Source: Selaginella tamariscina (taxonomy: Eukaryota; Streptophyta; Lycopodiopsida; Selaginellales; Selaginellaceae). Taken from it: 64,000 nt of DNA. Made by a program: the position numbers and the translations under genes. The stretch's first letter is position 1; each line of letters begins with the position of its first letter. The stretch lies in the NCBI GenBank assembly GCA_003024785.1, contig PUQB01000127.1, positions 174,501 to 238,500 on the forward strand. The letters are read 5' to 3'. The notes beneath the pieces were generated by a model, which saw only the letters and a list, made by a program, of their open reading frames with translations, had not been told where the DNA came from and did not search any database. Below are positions 12,404 through 23,187 of the stretch, piece by piece.

Positions 12404-12997
12404 TCATATGATCTTCTTCTTCTGGGTTGTTGTACAACCTTCTAGAAACTTCCCATCCATTAAGAAATCGTAGACTTCTTGATAATTCTCCATGTTTGGT
12501 GAAAGAGCACAAACCTCCAAAAGATAATGGAACTTCTCAATGTCACCTTGGTCCAACATTTTTGCTAGACCCGCTCTTGTGCTCTTCTCATGTTGAAACT
12601 CAAAATCATACTCAATCAAGGTCACGATCCACCTAGAAAACTTTCCTATGAGCCCATGCTTGTTGGCAATGTACTTAAGTGCTGCATTGTTGATGAGGAA
12701 AATAAAGTGGCGCCCCCACAAGTAATGCTTAAACTTCTCCACTACATATATGATTGTTGCTGCTTGTTTTTCCAACAATGGGTAGTTGAGCTCTAGCCCT
12801 TGCAATTGCTTTTCTGCATAATAAACAAGAAATAAGTATCCACTTGTCCCCTTTTGCATTAGGATCACAGTGATTGAAACTTCTCCAACGCTAAGATTGA
12901 CATAAAACAACTCCTCCCATTTAGGTGCCACCAAAATCGGATGTGAACTTAGTGCAATTTTGAGCTTCTCAAACGATGTTTGACATGAAATGTCCAT
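12404..12997 (-). CDS. family II RNase H domain (pol fragment)
   Basis: An open 197-residue stretch. Seen in order: FEKLKIALSSHPILVAP, a GYLFLVYYAEKQLQG segment, NYPLLEKQAATIIYVVEKFKHYL, FLINNAALKYI and GKFSRWIVTLIEYDFEFQH. These are the conserved blocks of gypsy RT-linked RNase H. The usual TDHAALKYL reads INNAALKYI, so one catalytic Asp is replaced by Asn. It degrades the RNA strand during reverse transcription. It sits between RT (13029 onwards) and integrase. Confidence 0.8.
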   Translation of the reverse strand: MDISCQTSFEKLKIALSSHPILVAPKWEELFYVNLSVGEVSITVILMQKGTSGYLFLVYYAEKQLQGLELNYPLLEKQAATIIYVVEKFKHYLWGRHFIFLINNAALKYIANKHGLIGKFSRWIVTLIEYDFEFQHEKSTRAGLAKMLDQGDIEKFHYLLEVCALSPNMENYQEVYDFLMDGKFLEGCTTTQKKKII

Positions 12998-13028
12998 TGA
13001 AATGTGACTCCCTTATGAAGTAGCTGGT

Positions 13029-15463
13029 TTAATGGATATGTCTCTCTATGAATCCCTCCACAAATCTGTGATAGTACCTTGCCAACCCTACAAACTTTTG
13101 TACCTCCTTAACACAAGTTGGAGTTGGCAACATGAGTAGCTTGTCCATCTTGTCTTGACTCGGCTCAATGCCATCCTTTGAGATCACATGTCCCACTAAG
13201 GTGCCCTTAATACTACTAATCTGACACACTTTTTTGGGTTTAAACATCCTTTTGCATCATCCATCCTTTGGAATGCTAGTTGTACCTTCTCCAAGTGGCT
13301 CATCCTATCGCTATAGATGCAAAAGTCGTCGAGGTAAACCCTAATGAAAAACCAAGATATGGTTCAAACACCTTGTTCATCAATCGTTGAAACGTTGTTG
13401 GAGCATTTGTGAGTCTGAACAACATCACCTTATAAGCAAAGCTTTCCCATGGTGTGATAAAGGTGGTCTTTAACTGGTCCTCCTCTCGAATCCTGACTTT
13501 CAAGATGATGAATAGAGATTGTATGTGCTGACATGGGCGTGGATTTGTTTTTTCTTTCCCCAGAAGCAGCAAATACCTCGGTTTGTGAGGTATTCGTGTT
13601 TTCCCCCTTTGGGCATTTGTGGGGGCATTTGCCTGAAGTGTGTATGCTGTTAATGAGGCTTGGTATGCTGGTATGGGCGTGGTGCATGTGGTCTATGCTG
13701 GATTTGGTCCCAAGTTTTCATTTTATAGCATTTCCCTCCTTCGGGCATGTGCGGGGGGCATGTTGCTTGATGTATAGCGGCTATTTTTAGTGGTCTGGTG
13801 GTGCTTGTGATGCTCTAAGGTTGTTCTATAGGCTTAGTAGGTGCTAGACATGGGCCGGTTTATGTTTATTCTTCTCTGGGAATAGTGAAGTCCACTCAGT
13901 TTGATGGACGACCGCATTTTCCCCCTTTGGGCATTTGCGGGGAGAGTTTGGCTTCTCGCAAATGCTACTGTTTCAGAAATTCAGCTTGGGATTGAGGGTA
14001 TAGGGATGTATGGTCGTTGCCTAGTCTGGACGTGTGGTGACTTTGGATATGTTTTCGTTCTGAAACAGCATTTCGACAGGTCTTTTCGGTGGTTAAGGCC
14101 TATCTTTTTGGCTTTTTGCTGCGTGGGCTCTTTCTGTTCCGCTTTTGCACCTGCTGGATCTTCCTCCTCCCATTGTCTTAATCCTTTGATAGTTGCGCAA
14201 CGTTGATAGGTCCTTCTAATGGGGGATGCACTCTTCCGTGAGTTCCTCGGTGAAGGAACCATCGGAAACTCGGTATTGACTCATTCTGACTTGTTTATCA
14301 GATGAGCGATTACCAGCTGTGGGTTCTTGAAGTGAGTGTATCATTCAACATGGGTGGATGCACTTAGTGAAAGATAATGTGGGTTCTGTAGGTTGGGATA
14401 AGCGGCTGTGTTGCCAGTTTGCTGGTTTACACAAGATGATTGAGTTTGCGTGGCAGTTTTTTTCTTAGTTTTGTTTTCTGCTGCTGATGGTGCTAGTTCA
14501 TGTGGGTTAGACACTTGCTGGTGCTACTGTGGCACATTTGGGTGTGGTGTGGTGTGCTAGATGATTCTACCATTGGCTTGGCTCATGTGGGTCGTTGTTC
14601 AAGGTAGCACAGGTGGTGACAGGTTTTGAAGGGGTGTTGGTTGGTGTGGGTTAGGCACCTTTCAATGCTCTGTGGAGGAAGGACTTGTGGGCTTCTTGGG
14701 GTTGTGTACAGTGCTGGTGGGTGTGGGTTAGGCATTTGCCGGTACTTTCTTGGTGTGAGGGATGAGTTGGTCTCATCCTCCTTGGTGATATCTTTTACTT
14801 GGCTCACCATCTTGAAGATTCTTTGGAGTGGGATGAATATTCTTAAGGGATATTCTTGGCATATGCTATTGGGAATATGCTGAAGGAATATGCTGCTTTG
14901 TGCAGTATATTTTTGCAGTATATACAGGTCTCCAAAAGGTATATACATGGGGCAGGTTCTTTGAGTTGTTTCATCTGGGTTTCTGTATGTGGACTGGTTC
15001 ATGGATCAGCATGCAACAGTATCCCGACAAAGATGGTAAAGGTCTGAAGCATGACAAAACCGAGTATCTGCGAGCTCGAGCTTTCAAGTCCAAGACTCCA
15101 AGGTATATGAGATATTCTTTGAATATTCTTGGGTATCTTGGAGACAATATATAGTTTAGCATACAGAATATTCTTGTATATTTGTTTTCTCATTTTTAAT
15201 ACGATTATCATTTGAATCCTGACTTGGAAATACCCAGAGTACCCATCACAAAATGTGTATGTCTCATGCCCCATCACTTCATCCAGTATCTCATCCATGA
15301 AAGGAATGGGGTGATGATCTTGATGTGTGCCATCATTTAATCGTTTGAAGTTGACACAAACTCGCCACTTACCATTTTTCTTTGGGGCTACCACCACGGA
15401 GAAACCCAATCTGACGTTCCACCTTAAAAATGAAATCGAACGTGTAGCTTTATGAACTCTCAT
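13029..15463 (-). pseudogene. family II reverse transcriptase, split by a 1.7-kb insertion
   Basis: The N-terminal part is at 15463-15214: SVVVAPKKNGKWRVCVNFKR, HHPIPFMDEILDEV and FCDGYSGYFQVRI. The C-terminal part is at 13499-13029: TTFITPWESFAYKVMLFRLT, NAPTTFQRLMNKVF, then SIKGTLVGHVISKDGIEP and VQKFVGLARYYHRFVEGF. The two halves join at the VRI codons, where 13500-15213 is inserted. The YxDD region is damaged near 13330. The order and spacing are those of a gypsy RT. Confidence 0.8.
13500..15213. mobile_element. 1.7-kb insertion in RT with 12-bp target duplication
   Basis: GAATCCTGACTT occurs on both sides (13488-13499 and 15214-15225). Removing the insertion plus one copy restores the RT reading. 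The insert contains three variants of TTTGGGCATTTGYGGGG (near 13603, 13740 and 13925) and runs of ATATGCT/GGAATAT near 14860-14900. It has no recognisable protein, inverted ends or long poly-A. The 12-bp duplication fits a non-LTR-type (LINE/SINE-like) insertion better than an LTR or cut-and-paste element, but the class is uncertain. Confidence 0.6.
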
Positions 15464-16165
15464 AAACTATGCTCTATTTCAAAGGACCCATCCTATAAGC
15501 CTTTTGTGCAACTCCCTTCATACCTGGTTTAAGTGGGATCTCATGTTGCACAATATCTACTTGACGAAGCTCCTCATATGATGTCGCAAAAACTTGGGGA
15601 ACTTCAATAGCATGCTCATGTATTGCTCCTTCTCCTCAGGAGTCAAAATTGACTAAGCATCTCTCCAAAAGAGCTCGTCGCTCCACTTCCTTTGCCTCAA
15701 ACTTGTTGCCACTACTTGCTTCCTGCCCCTTTTCAACAACCCCTACTACCCCTCCTTGAGCCTCCTGCTCCTGGGTGAGTTGTTGATCATAGACCTCATG
15801 TCTATCGTGAGGCTCCACACGCGTAGCAACCTTAGGAATTGCCTTGAGGGCATACAATTCCTTCTCCTCTTGCTCACTCTCAGAATCTGAGGTTGTCACC
15901 TCACTATTACTGCTAGAATCATATTCCTCACATGGAAGATGACTCCTCATCTACAACCTTTGTTGTGTTTCCTTGATGGCTATTGTCACTTCTTGACTTA
16001 TGACCAATAGTCATCTCCCCTTTTTCCAATAATTCTTAGCATCAACCTTATAAAGCCAAGGTCGACCCAAGATCATAGGATAACCATGTGCATCCCGTCG
16101 TAGTTGCATGACATGCACATCTATAGAGGTAGTTATCCCGTGCACTGTGATCGGCAAGTCAATAA
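15464..16165 (-). other. family II protease-RT linker
   Basis: This is the region between RT and protease. The minus strand holds an acidic stretch at 15636-15950 (EEYDSSSNSEVTTSDSESEQ, then EQEAQGGVVGVVEKGQEASS), probably a flexible linker of the polyprotein. No enzymatic motif is seen. Confidence 0.5.
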
Positions 16166-16411
16166 TCATTCCCACTGGCTTGACACGTCGATCATCGCCA
16201 CCCTAATCCTCCAATTCGATGGTTGGTTGCACTTGAGACCAAGTTTCTCCATCAACCAGCTACTCATGACATTGATCTCTGCACCACCATCTACTAAACA
16301 CGTTGCACACATTCCATCTACTACCACATCCACAATTGGTGCCACGGCATTCGTATTGGATTCTCTTGTTATCACTTGTACATTTCGCATCACCTCATTC
16401 CTTCTTTGCAC
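16166..16411 (-). CDS. family II retropepsin-like aspartic protease fragment
   Basis: The minus strand reads VDVVVDGMCATCLVDGGAEINVMSSW. LVDGGAEINV is the DSG/DTG active-site loop of plant gypsy proteases, here DGG. It cleaves the Gag-Pol polyprotein. It lies between the zinc knuckles and RT, as expected. Frames on either side do not connect cleanly, so the polyprotein is broken. Confidence 0.7.
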   Translation of the reverse strand: MQRRNEVMRNVQVITRESNTNAVAPIVDVVVDGMCATCLVDGGAEINVMSSWLMEKLGLKCNQPSNWRIRVAMIDVSSQWE

Positions 16412-16563
16412 GAGTACTAATCCCTTGTCGAAGCTCTCTCCTCAAGCTTGGGCATTTTGACAATAATTGTGCAACTGTAATGTTGGCACGAGTATCTCCT
16501 AGATCCTCGACAATTGAATATTCCTTCTGCCCCTTGCCAATCCCCATATCCTGTATACCAACC

Positions 16564-16944
16564 TTACGTCGTGGCTTGGTACCTTCCTTTTCTTCTTTTG
16601 CTTGCACGTGTCTCCACTTGTTCAGGTTGCTCCACTTGTTGCTCCCCTCTGGCTCTCTTAAGACCTAAGAGATCCAAGTCACCTTGCTCGGTTGTTAACT
16701 CCACCAAATGAACACTAGGTTGGTCCCTCTGTTGTGGTGCAGGAGTTGATTGAGGTTTCTGAGGACACTCATTTGCATAGTGTCCCACCTGTTTACATGT
16801 AAAACATGTCACCTGTGGTCGTGGTTGTTGACATTCAGTGGCATAGTGACCTTGTTGTTTACAAATGTAACAAGTGACATTAGCTCGATCCCTAGGTGGC
16901 CTTGGAGGTTTTGGTCCTGTTGGCTTTGCTTGAAGCAAATGCAA
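16564..16944 (-). CDS. family II Gag zinc knuckles (two CCHC)
   Basis: Two nucleocapsid-type CX2CX4HX4C knuckles are visible: CYICKQQGHYATEC and CFTCKQVGHYANEC, in a proline-rich context with a basic tail (RASKRRKGR). They bind genomic RNA. This frame overlaps the end of the capsid frame (16809 onwards), so one frameshift separates capsid from nucleocapsid. Confidence 0.8.
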   Translation of the reverse strand: MHLLQAKPTGPKPPRPPRDRANVTCYICKQQGHYATECQQPRPQVTCFTCKQVGHYANECPQKPQSTPAPQQRDQPSVHLVELTTEQGDLDLLGLKRARGEQQVEQPEQVETRASKRRKGRYQATT

Positions 16945-17639
16945 CTTGAGTCGTTGAGATCTGAAGTTAATTTGGCAATACTACTCTCCAACTCAGATGA
17001 TTTGACTGGAACGGTTGCAGGAATCACAACTTGGGGTGTTGTAGAATTGGTGCCAACCTTGGTTGTGCTACTTGAGATTGAGGCTTCATCAGGATCCATG
17101 AGAAGTGCCTCCTTTTTCATAGCAATCTTCACAGCTTCCTGCAAGTTACTAGGCTCTTTGTTCTTTACCTTCTGGCGTAATACCGGCTTCAATCCAGTAA
17201 GAAACTTGTTGAACACCAATGCATCTATCCCCACAGCTGGTTTGGACTCCTTGGATGCATCCTCCTGTCCTTCGGAGGCCTCCACTCCCAAACCACTTCG
17301 TAGCTTACATTGGAGTTCCAACACACGCTCACTGAATGCCTTGACACTCTCTTCTTCACTTTGCCTCAATTGATCCAATTGCTTCATGACCTCATCCAAT
17401 GTCTCTGGCTTTCCATACTCTCCTAGAAAAGCCTCACTCAACCTCTCCCAACTAGCCTTAACATCACTAGTTTGACGTTCAAACCACTTCAATGCTCCAT
17501 CCTCCAAAAAGGATGGTAGAAGTTCTGCCCAAGTGGTAGAACTTCTATCTCCATTCGAAATGCATGCTCGCTTAAATGAACGTAAATACCGATCTGCATC
17601 CTCATTTTGCAGACCATGATATACTGGAATAGACACCAT
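16809..17639 (-). CDS. family II Gag capsid (retrotransposon gag domain)
   Basis: An open frame of 276 residues. The first part reads VSIPVYHGLQNEDADRYLRS, then LLPSFLEDGALKWFER, WERLSEAFLGEYGKPETLDE, and LDQLRQSEEESVKAFSERVL, the classic plant gypsy gag-domain blocks. A second helical part follows (NKFLTGLKPVLRQKVKN, LQEAVKIAMKKEALL). The most N-terminal Met at 17639 directly follows a stop ending the RNase H-like segment. Capsid forms the virus-like particle. Confidence 0.82.
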   Translation of the reverse strand: MVSIPVYHGLQNEDADRYLRSFKRACISNGDRSSTTWAELLPSFLEDGALKWFERQTSDVKASWERLSEAFLGEYGKPETLDEVMKQLDQLRQSEEESVKAFSERVLELQCKLRSGLGVEASEGQEDASKESKPAVGIDALVFNKFLTGLKPVLRQKVKNKEPSNLQEAVKIAMKKEALLMDPDEASISSSTTKVGTNSTTPQVVIPATVPVKSSELESSIAKLTSDLNDSSCICFKQSQQDQNLQGHLGIELMSLVTFVNNKVTMPLNVNNHDHR

Positions 17640-17654
17640 CTTTACAAGTGTAAA

Positions 17655-18360
17655 AATGGCAAAGGTTTCACCTGATTACAAGTAGATGAAGAGACGTCAC
17701 TTTGACGAGGCAATGCCCCCCTCTGTGCAAGCTCGTCAGCCTCTAGATTCTCTCTTCGAGGAACGTGCTTTATCTCAAAAGTGTCGAATCCCCTTTTGAG
17801 ATCTTGAACACATGCTCAAAAGCACCAACAACTCAAGCTTTCTCACTTCCACTGACCTTGCACTTGGTTCACCACCAACTTAGAGTCAACAACCAACCAT
17901 GTTCTAGAAGTTGGCTTAGAATTTTGATTCGCTTCCCTACTAAATCAGTTAGCACGACCCCTACACTCACAACTTGCTTCTTTGGCTTGTATGCTCCATC
18001 AAAATTGACTTGCCACATTAACAAGCACAACCGAACCTCTCACAACGCACGCAATACTCTTGCTTCACCAAACTCCACACTCCACAAGATTCCTAAAGAC
18101 TTAGATGAATCCAATGAAATATTGTCATGACAAATGTGAGGATTGATGTATGGAAGATCCATACACAAACGATGTGCCTCATCAATATCACCACTATTGC
18201 ATGGGTGCCAAATCTTGATCCATGCTTGATTTACCTCTTGCCTCCTTAAAAGCACATTCACAATTGCAAGTTGTAATTCAAACTTGAATTCTTCAAAATC
18301 CCATGCTTGAATGATCACCAACTTGTTATTTAAAATAAGATGCTCAAAACAACACTTCAA
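17655..18360 (-). pseudogene. RNase H-like domain upstream of family II gag
   Basis: The minus strand carries CMDLPYINPHICHDN further upstream, then WQVNFDGAYKPKKQV (first catalytic Asp block), VSVGVVLTDLVGKRI, and near the end EIKHVPRRENLEADELA, the C-terminal signature of plant-type reverse-transcriptase-like RNase H. The middle is frameshifted. It lies between the 5' LTR (18485 on) and gag. Dual-RNase H gypsy elements usually carry the extra copy within or after pol, so its place before gag is unusual. It may be a captured host or element fragment. Confidence 0.6.
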
Positions 18361-18484
18361 TATTTGATTTTAAAAAGACCTTGGAAGTTGAAAAAACCTT
18401 TTCTAAAAAGGATGTTCAGGTTCATGAAAATTCATAAACAACACACACTAGCATTCCATGCTCACTGCACCAAAAACATGTCGA

Positions 18485-18985
18485 AGAAAAATCACTCGGG
18501 GACTTATATGTTTAGGACTTGATGGCTTTAGTGATAACGCATTGTAATAGTCCATGAAGAAAAGAAAAGAAAGGGAATACATGAGATGAAACTCATGACA
18601 CAAAAAAATACACTAATTAATTTTTATATTTCATCATAAGAGCACACACAATATAATCAATATAATTCATCACACCTATTTACAAAGTAAGAAAAGAAAA
18701 GAAAAAACTAGAGACTCTTCTTTATATCCCTATATATGTCCTCAAACCTTTGAGCCTTGGTTTCTTATATACCCAAAATAATATAAAGAATGTATGTAGG
18801 GTAGGGTAGGGGTGTAAGAGAGGGTGTAAGATGGGGGTTTCATAAGAATAATGGTAGGGGGTTATGGAAGAAGGTGGGTTTGACCCACAAATGGTGAAGG
18901 TTGTGGAAGAAGGTGACTTGACCCATAAATGGTGGGGGGTTATGGAGAAAAGGTGACTTGACTTTGACTTGGGAAGGTGATAAGA
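18485..18985 (-). repeat. family II 5' LTR (right copy)
   Basis: Matches 6310-6795 over its length. Just inside it on the minus strand is TTTTTGGTGCAGTGAGCATG, a plausible tRNA primer-binding region. TATA-like ATATAAG and CATATATAGG lie on the minus strand. The far side (18986 on) is the 3' internal end of another family II copy, so the two copies were probably in tandem. Confidence 0.6.
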
Positions 18986-19600
18986 AAGGTGCATGGAAGA
19001 AGATAAAGAAAATGTGCATGGTCAAAGCAAGCACTAACTATATGCATTAACAGAATAATGTTGACTAGTTTGACCATGCCAAAAAAGACAAAGAAGGGGA
19101 ATAGTAAAGTGAAATAGAGATGTATAAATACAAGTAGAAGATTAGTCCACTACATGCATACCATGACCTACCAAGGTGATGGTCCAAATGTTCCCATGAT
19201 ATGAATCCCACCCAAACAACATGCATTGCCATGCGATGCGGGTTGTTTGACAACCGATAGCTACTGTTGAACATGAAAGTGCTTCAACCTATAATCATTA
19301 ACTCGTGTGCCATGCCGTTCTCCATCCAAGTTTGCTAAAAGATATAACCCATTCTTATAAGCCTCCACAATGATGAAAGGTTCATCCCATTTTGGTAAAA
19401 ACTTCTTTGAGGTCTTATCCAATCGACTATCATATTGCATGTAATGGATTAGTCTTCTACTTGTATTTATACGTCTTTATTTCACTTTACTATTTCCCTT
19501 CTTTGTTTTTTCTTGCATGGTCAAACTAGTCAACATTATTACGTTAATGCATATAGTTAATGCTTGCTTTGACCATGCACATTTTCTTTATACTAGAAGG
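18986..19600. repeat. family II 3' internal fragment with foldback
   Basis: 18986-19440 repeats 10618-11050 in the same orientation and includes the integrase tail, which on the minus strand reads PFIIVEAYKNGLYLLANLDG. 19442-19600 is an inverted copy of 18990-19155 (TAATGGATTAGTCTTCTACTT, and CATAGTTAATGCTTGCTTTG-like sequence), giving a stem of about 160 bp with a loop of about 290 bp. It abuts family I gag at 19600. Confidence 0.6.
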
Positions 19601-20240
19601 TGCATGCATGGTGAATGCAATTCAGGAGGCCAATGAGGGAGCTTAGTGGGTGATTGCTCAAAGAGCATTCCTAGACACCTTCCGCAGGGAGAAGAGCAAG
19701 GAGGTAATCCATTAATTAGCTGATCTAAAGCAAAAAGTAGGAGAGTCCATTGGCGATTACACGATCTACATGTTGGGATATATGGTTGACCTCATCAAAA
19801 GATGTGAGGTACTAAAAGGGTATGTAGCCAAAAATCCTTAAACAAATTGGGTTGGTTAACGATCGGGCGTTCAATAAGTTACTTTGATATGCCAAGGTAA
19901 AGAAGTAGGAGGCTGAGAGGCGTTAGGAAAGGAAGAAATAAGACAAGTTCGATGACGAGGGGGCAAACACCACCACTACATATGAAGAAAACATCTTAGA
20001 CACCCCAAGACTTGCATGGAAGGAGGAACTCCCAAGAGCTAAGGAGTGGGGATAACACCTACGAGGGGAAGAATAGGGATCAACAGTCATGCAGGTCAAC
20101 CTGACATTTGCCTTCACCAAATTGGGATACACAACAAAAGGAGACAAATACAGTAAGATATGTAATGTTCGAGGATTCCATAACACAAATGACTGCTATA
20201 TGCTAGTCAAGCTTATGGGCAAGGTTCCACCCTAGATAAC
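19600..20240 (+). pseudogene. family I gag remnant (copy I-2)
   Basis: Pieces read ANEGA, AFLDTFRREKSKE, LADLKQKVGESI and YTIYMLGYM, then a knuckle-like ICNVRGFHNTNDCYMLVKL near 20160-20215, matching the I-3 and I-4 gag. The 5' part of gag is missing because the copy begins at the foldback. Many stops. Confidence 0.65.
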
Positions 20241-20989
20241 AACAATGATGGCCGAGCAAAAGCTGGAGGTAGAGAACCAATGGGGCCAAGGCTGCCAAAC
20301 CGATGAGGGGAGCAACCCCATAGAAGGTTGCGCCCAGGGGAGAGCAGGCAACAGTCACGATCCCAGGTGCCCAACTCTATCGACAAAGATTTGAGAACAA
20401 GGACAGATAGTCGGAATGCCAGAAAATGATCTACACACTATATAATGGGCACCACCCACTATACGTTGTTCTTGGATCTCTATGATCAAGCCAATGTTGG
20501 AGGCACACGTACCAGAAATCGCAAAGATAGTCAACAACCTAACCACCTCCACATTGACATTGGTCTCTACAGCACATGTCAATCACGTAGCGATAGTACC
20601 AGCGGAGTCATAATGCGGGGCCATCATGAGGTCACAAGCCCAACAGATTGACCAACTAATCGACTTGGAGAACGAGGACGATGGAGAGTCTAGTGAAGAG
20701 GAGGTGGCAAATGAACCCTTCAAGCCGGGTCAATGGGCTAGGAAACGCGCCGAAGTAGAGACAGCAGCAAGATAGGTGAGACTCGCTCGGGGCGGGAACC
20801 AATGGAAACAATAGGAATCCAAGAAAAGCATCATAACCAGGTCTAGGAGACCCAATTATCACTGACCATAGGTGAGGTACTTCGCCTATCCCCCAGAATG
20901 TACAAAGTTCTCACCTGGGAATTGCACAGACTGGCAATAGAACTACCAAGAGTTGTAACACAAAAGTAAATTTTGTGGATAATGTACTG

Positions 20990-21410
20990 ATCATACCAAT
21001 CTAGATCGTAGGCCGTACCATCCGCAATGTCATTGTGAACGGCGATTCTAGCATCAACATCATGTTAGTAGAGCTTCACCAAAAGTTAGGAATGCAACCC
21101 TTGAAGCCCTCACCCTTCCTCGTGCACCTGGCAAATCAGACCAAGGTGACACCCAAGGGCGTTTTGAGGAGAGTCAAGGTCAAGATCTAGAGTGTCAAAT
21201 TGCTGGATCAACATCATCATCGTCAGCATGCACTCCAAAGGGAAATTTGACTTGTTATTGGGTCGACCTTGGCTACAAGGAGAAAAGGTGCAACATGATT
21301 GGGAACACCAGCAGATAAGCTTCCCTACAAAGGGTGGACTAATATCTATGGCTGTAGAACAAATTCGAGCACCACCTTCGGAGGTCTGGCTGCAGGAGTA
21401 CCACATGCCA
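20990..21410 (+). pseudogene. family I protease remnant (copy I-2)
   Basis: NVIVNGDSSINIMLVELHQK (about 21022-21081) corresponds to IIDGGLAVNVMSTELHRE in copy I-4. Downstream PSPFLVHLANQTKVTPKGVL and FDLLLGRPWLQGEKVQH (about 21247-21300) are the typical end of plant gypsy proteases. Frames shift between the blocks. Confidence 0.65.
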
Positions 21411-21889
21411 AACTAGATTAAAGGGCTAAACAATGACAAAGAGGCAGCCATTTTAGCTTGCTTGCCGAACTTGTTCATTGTGGGAGATGTAGACCTCTAT
21501 TAGGAGGTACATGAGACGGTCGCAACATACCACATGATCAAGATGGAAGAAGAGATGAAAGCACCAAAAGCATTCATGCCCCAGTGGCCAATAATATGGA
21601 AGGAGTTGAGGCACACCACTCTACCATCCCAGGAGGAGTACTGCAACAAGCCCACATACAAATAGAATATCACCCATGATGTGGCAATCACACAAGTCAA
21701 CAAAGGCATGGACAACGAACCCCAACTGGTGTAGATAAACACCCATGCAAGCTTGGAGTTCAGGGAACATATCACTGAATGCCTCTAGATTCACAAGGGG
21801 GTGTTTGCTTGGACGTACCATGACCTGAGAGGGGTACCATTGGAGCTGTGTTAGCACAGGATCAAGCTGAAGCTTGACATGAGGCCCAA

Positions 21890-22498
21890 CTACCAGCAAC
21901 AATATAGCATCAATCCTAACTACACATGGAAGGCCAAGTAGGAAATCGATAAGTGGCTAGAAGCAGACATTGTGTACCTCATCGAGAACTTGGAGTGGCT
22001 GTCATTAATCATCATTGTGCCAAAGAAGGACGGGTGACTGGGGATCTACATATACTACCAATGGCTGAACACAACCACCAAGAAGGACCCGTTTCATATC
22101 CCATTCACTGAGGCCATCTTAGAGGAAGTAGTGGGACACAAGATGTATTTCTTCATGAACGGCTTCAGTGGATACAACCAAGTCACTATCGTGATTGAAG
22201 ACCAAGCCAAGAAATCATTCATCATCGATTGGGGGTAATGTTGTTCGGCCTCTATAACACCCTAGCCACATTCCAAAGGTTGGTTTCAACAAGTATTTCT
22301 AGACAACCTCATGGACTTTGTCTAGGCATTTCTACATGACTTCATTGCTTACAGATCAGCAAAAGATTATGTGGAGTGTCTCAAATGAGTGTTTCAACAT
22401 TGTCAGGAGTTCGGGATATTCCTCACCCCCTCACAGTATGTGTTTGGGATGATTGTAGGGAAGCTGTTGAGACACATCATATCCAAGAAGGGCATTAG
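21890..22498 (+). pseudogene. family I reverse transcriptase, N-terminal part (I-2)
   Basis: Reads EIDKWLEADIVYLIENLEWL, IIIVPKKDG, KDPFHIPFTEAILEEVVGHK, MYFFMNGFSGYNQVTI, FLHDFIAYRSAKDYVECL (YVDDI position replaced) and RHIISKKGI, matching RT blocks in order. It is interrupted at 22498 by the LTR of I-3. The remainder continues at 30069. Both the active-site changes and stops show it is dead. Confidence 0.75.
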
Positions 22499-23187
22499 TT
22501 GACGATGGTTTGACCACTGTCAAACTGCCAGCCAGAGTGAACGAGTGACAGGACTGAATGCCAAACAATGAAGGTATTGCAGGTACGGACAGACGACGAC
22601 AGTTGTCAAGCGGCGCTTAACTAGGCACAGATCCAATCGTCTGGATCAAATACCCAGGGTACTCAGGACAGCACACATAAGGGAGGTGCATAAATATGAT
22701 AGGCATGACTCTGTCACATAGTGGCAAACCAATGAGAGAGTGCCACCTGTACCTAGGGTCTAGTGCTAGCCATCCCACTATATAAGAGGAAGGCTGGTAG
22801 TGGGTCAAGGTCCTTTTAGTCCAGTTTTCGTTTTGTATCTTGCTCCACCTTCCTGAGGCAACTTGTGCTCAGGCAAGCAATATATATATATAAATACATG
22901 TTCCTTCTGTTCACCATCTCTCCGGTGATTCTCCTCTCGCTCCGCTCATAGGCCAACAACGTACTTAGCTACCAAGCGGTAGCATTGCTCTAGGAGAACT
23001 CCCTCACCCCTGTACATGGACCCTCACGACGTTCGGGTAGAGGCCATTCAGCACCTTTCAATACTCCCGAGGTAAGGCCGGCTTACCAGCAAGAACCCTT
23101 AGGATTGGACGCTATCCACAGCGTCTTGGCGACCACTGAGGCTTCATAGCAAGCACCCCATCTGGCCTGCGGAGTCCTTGACAACCA
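22499..23187 (+). repeat. 5' LTR of copy I-3
   Basis: Starts TTGACGATGGTTTGACC and ends TTGACAACCA. It contains a TATA box (ACTATATAAGAGG, about 22775), an AATATATATATATAAATAC tract (about 22880-22899) and the CAGCGTCTTGGCGACCACTG segment. TTTGTGGCGACCACGGAGG follows as the likely primer-binding region. It differs from the 3' LTR mostly by transitions. Confidence 0.8.

Larger units (their letters stand above)
10618..18985 (-). mobile_element. Ty3/gypsy family II element (minus strand)
   Basis: Reading leftwards: LTR (18485-18985), RNase H-like domain (17655-18360), gag (16809-17639), zinc knuckles (16564-16944), protease (16166-16411), RT (15463-13029, interrupted), RNase H (12997-12404), and integrase (12360-10900, interrupted). 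The second LTR lies at 6310-6795 beyond a 3.7-kb insertion. The gag-PR-RT-RH-IN order is that of Ty3/gypsy. Part of the integrase tail and 3' end (10618-11050) is repeated at 18986-19440. All coding segments contain shifts, so the copy is dead. Confidence 0.8.

Noticed and set aside
16750-17373. Plus-strand open frame of 207 codons
   Set aside because: Antisense of family II gag and zinc knuckles, which carry clear motifs on the minus strand.
22490-22500. Target duplication of copy I-3
   Set aside because: Only AG is shared at both borders with the I-2 sequence; too short to claim, although the RT reading clearly resumes at 30069.
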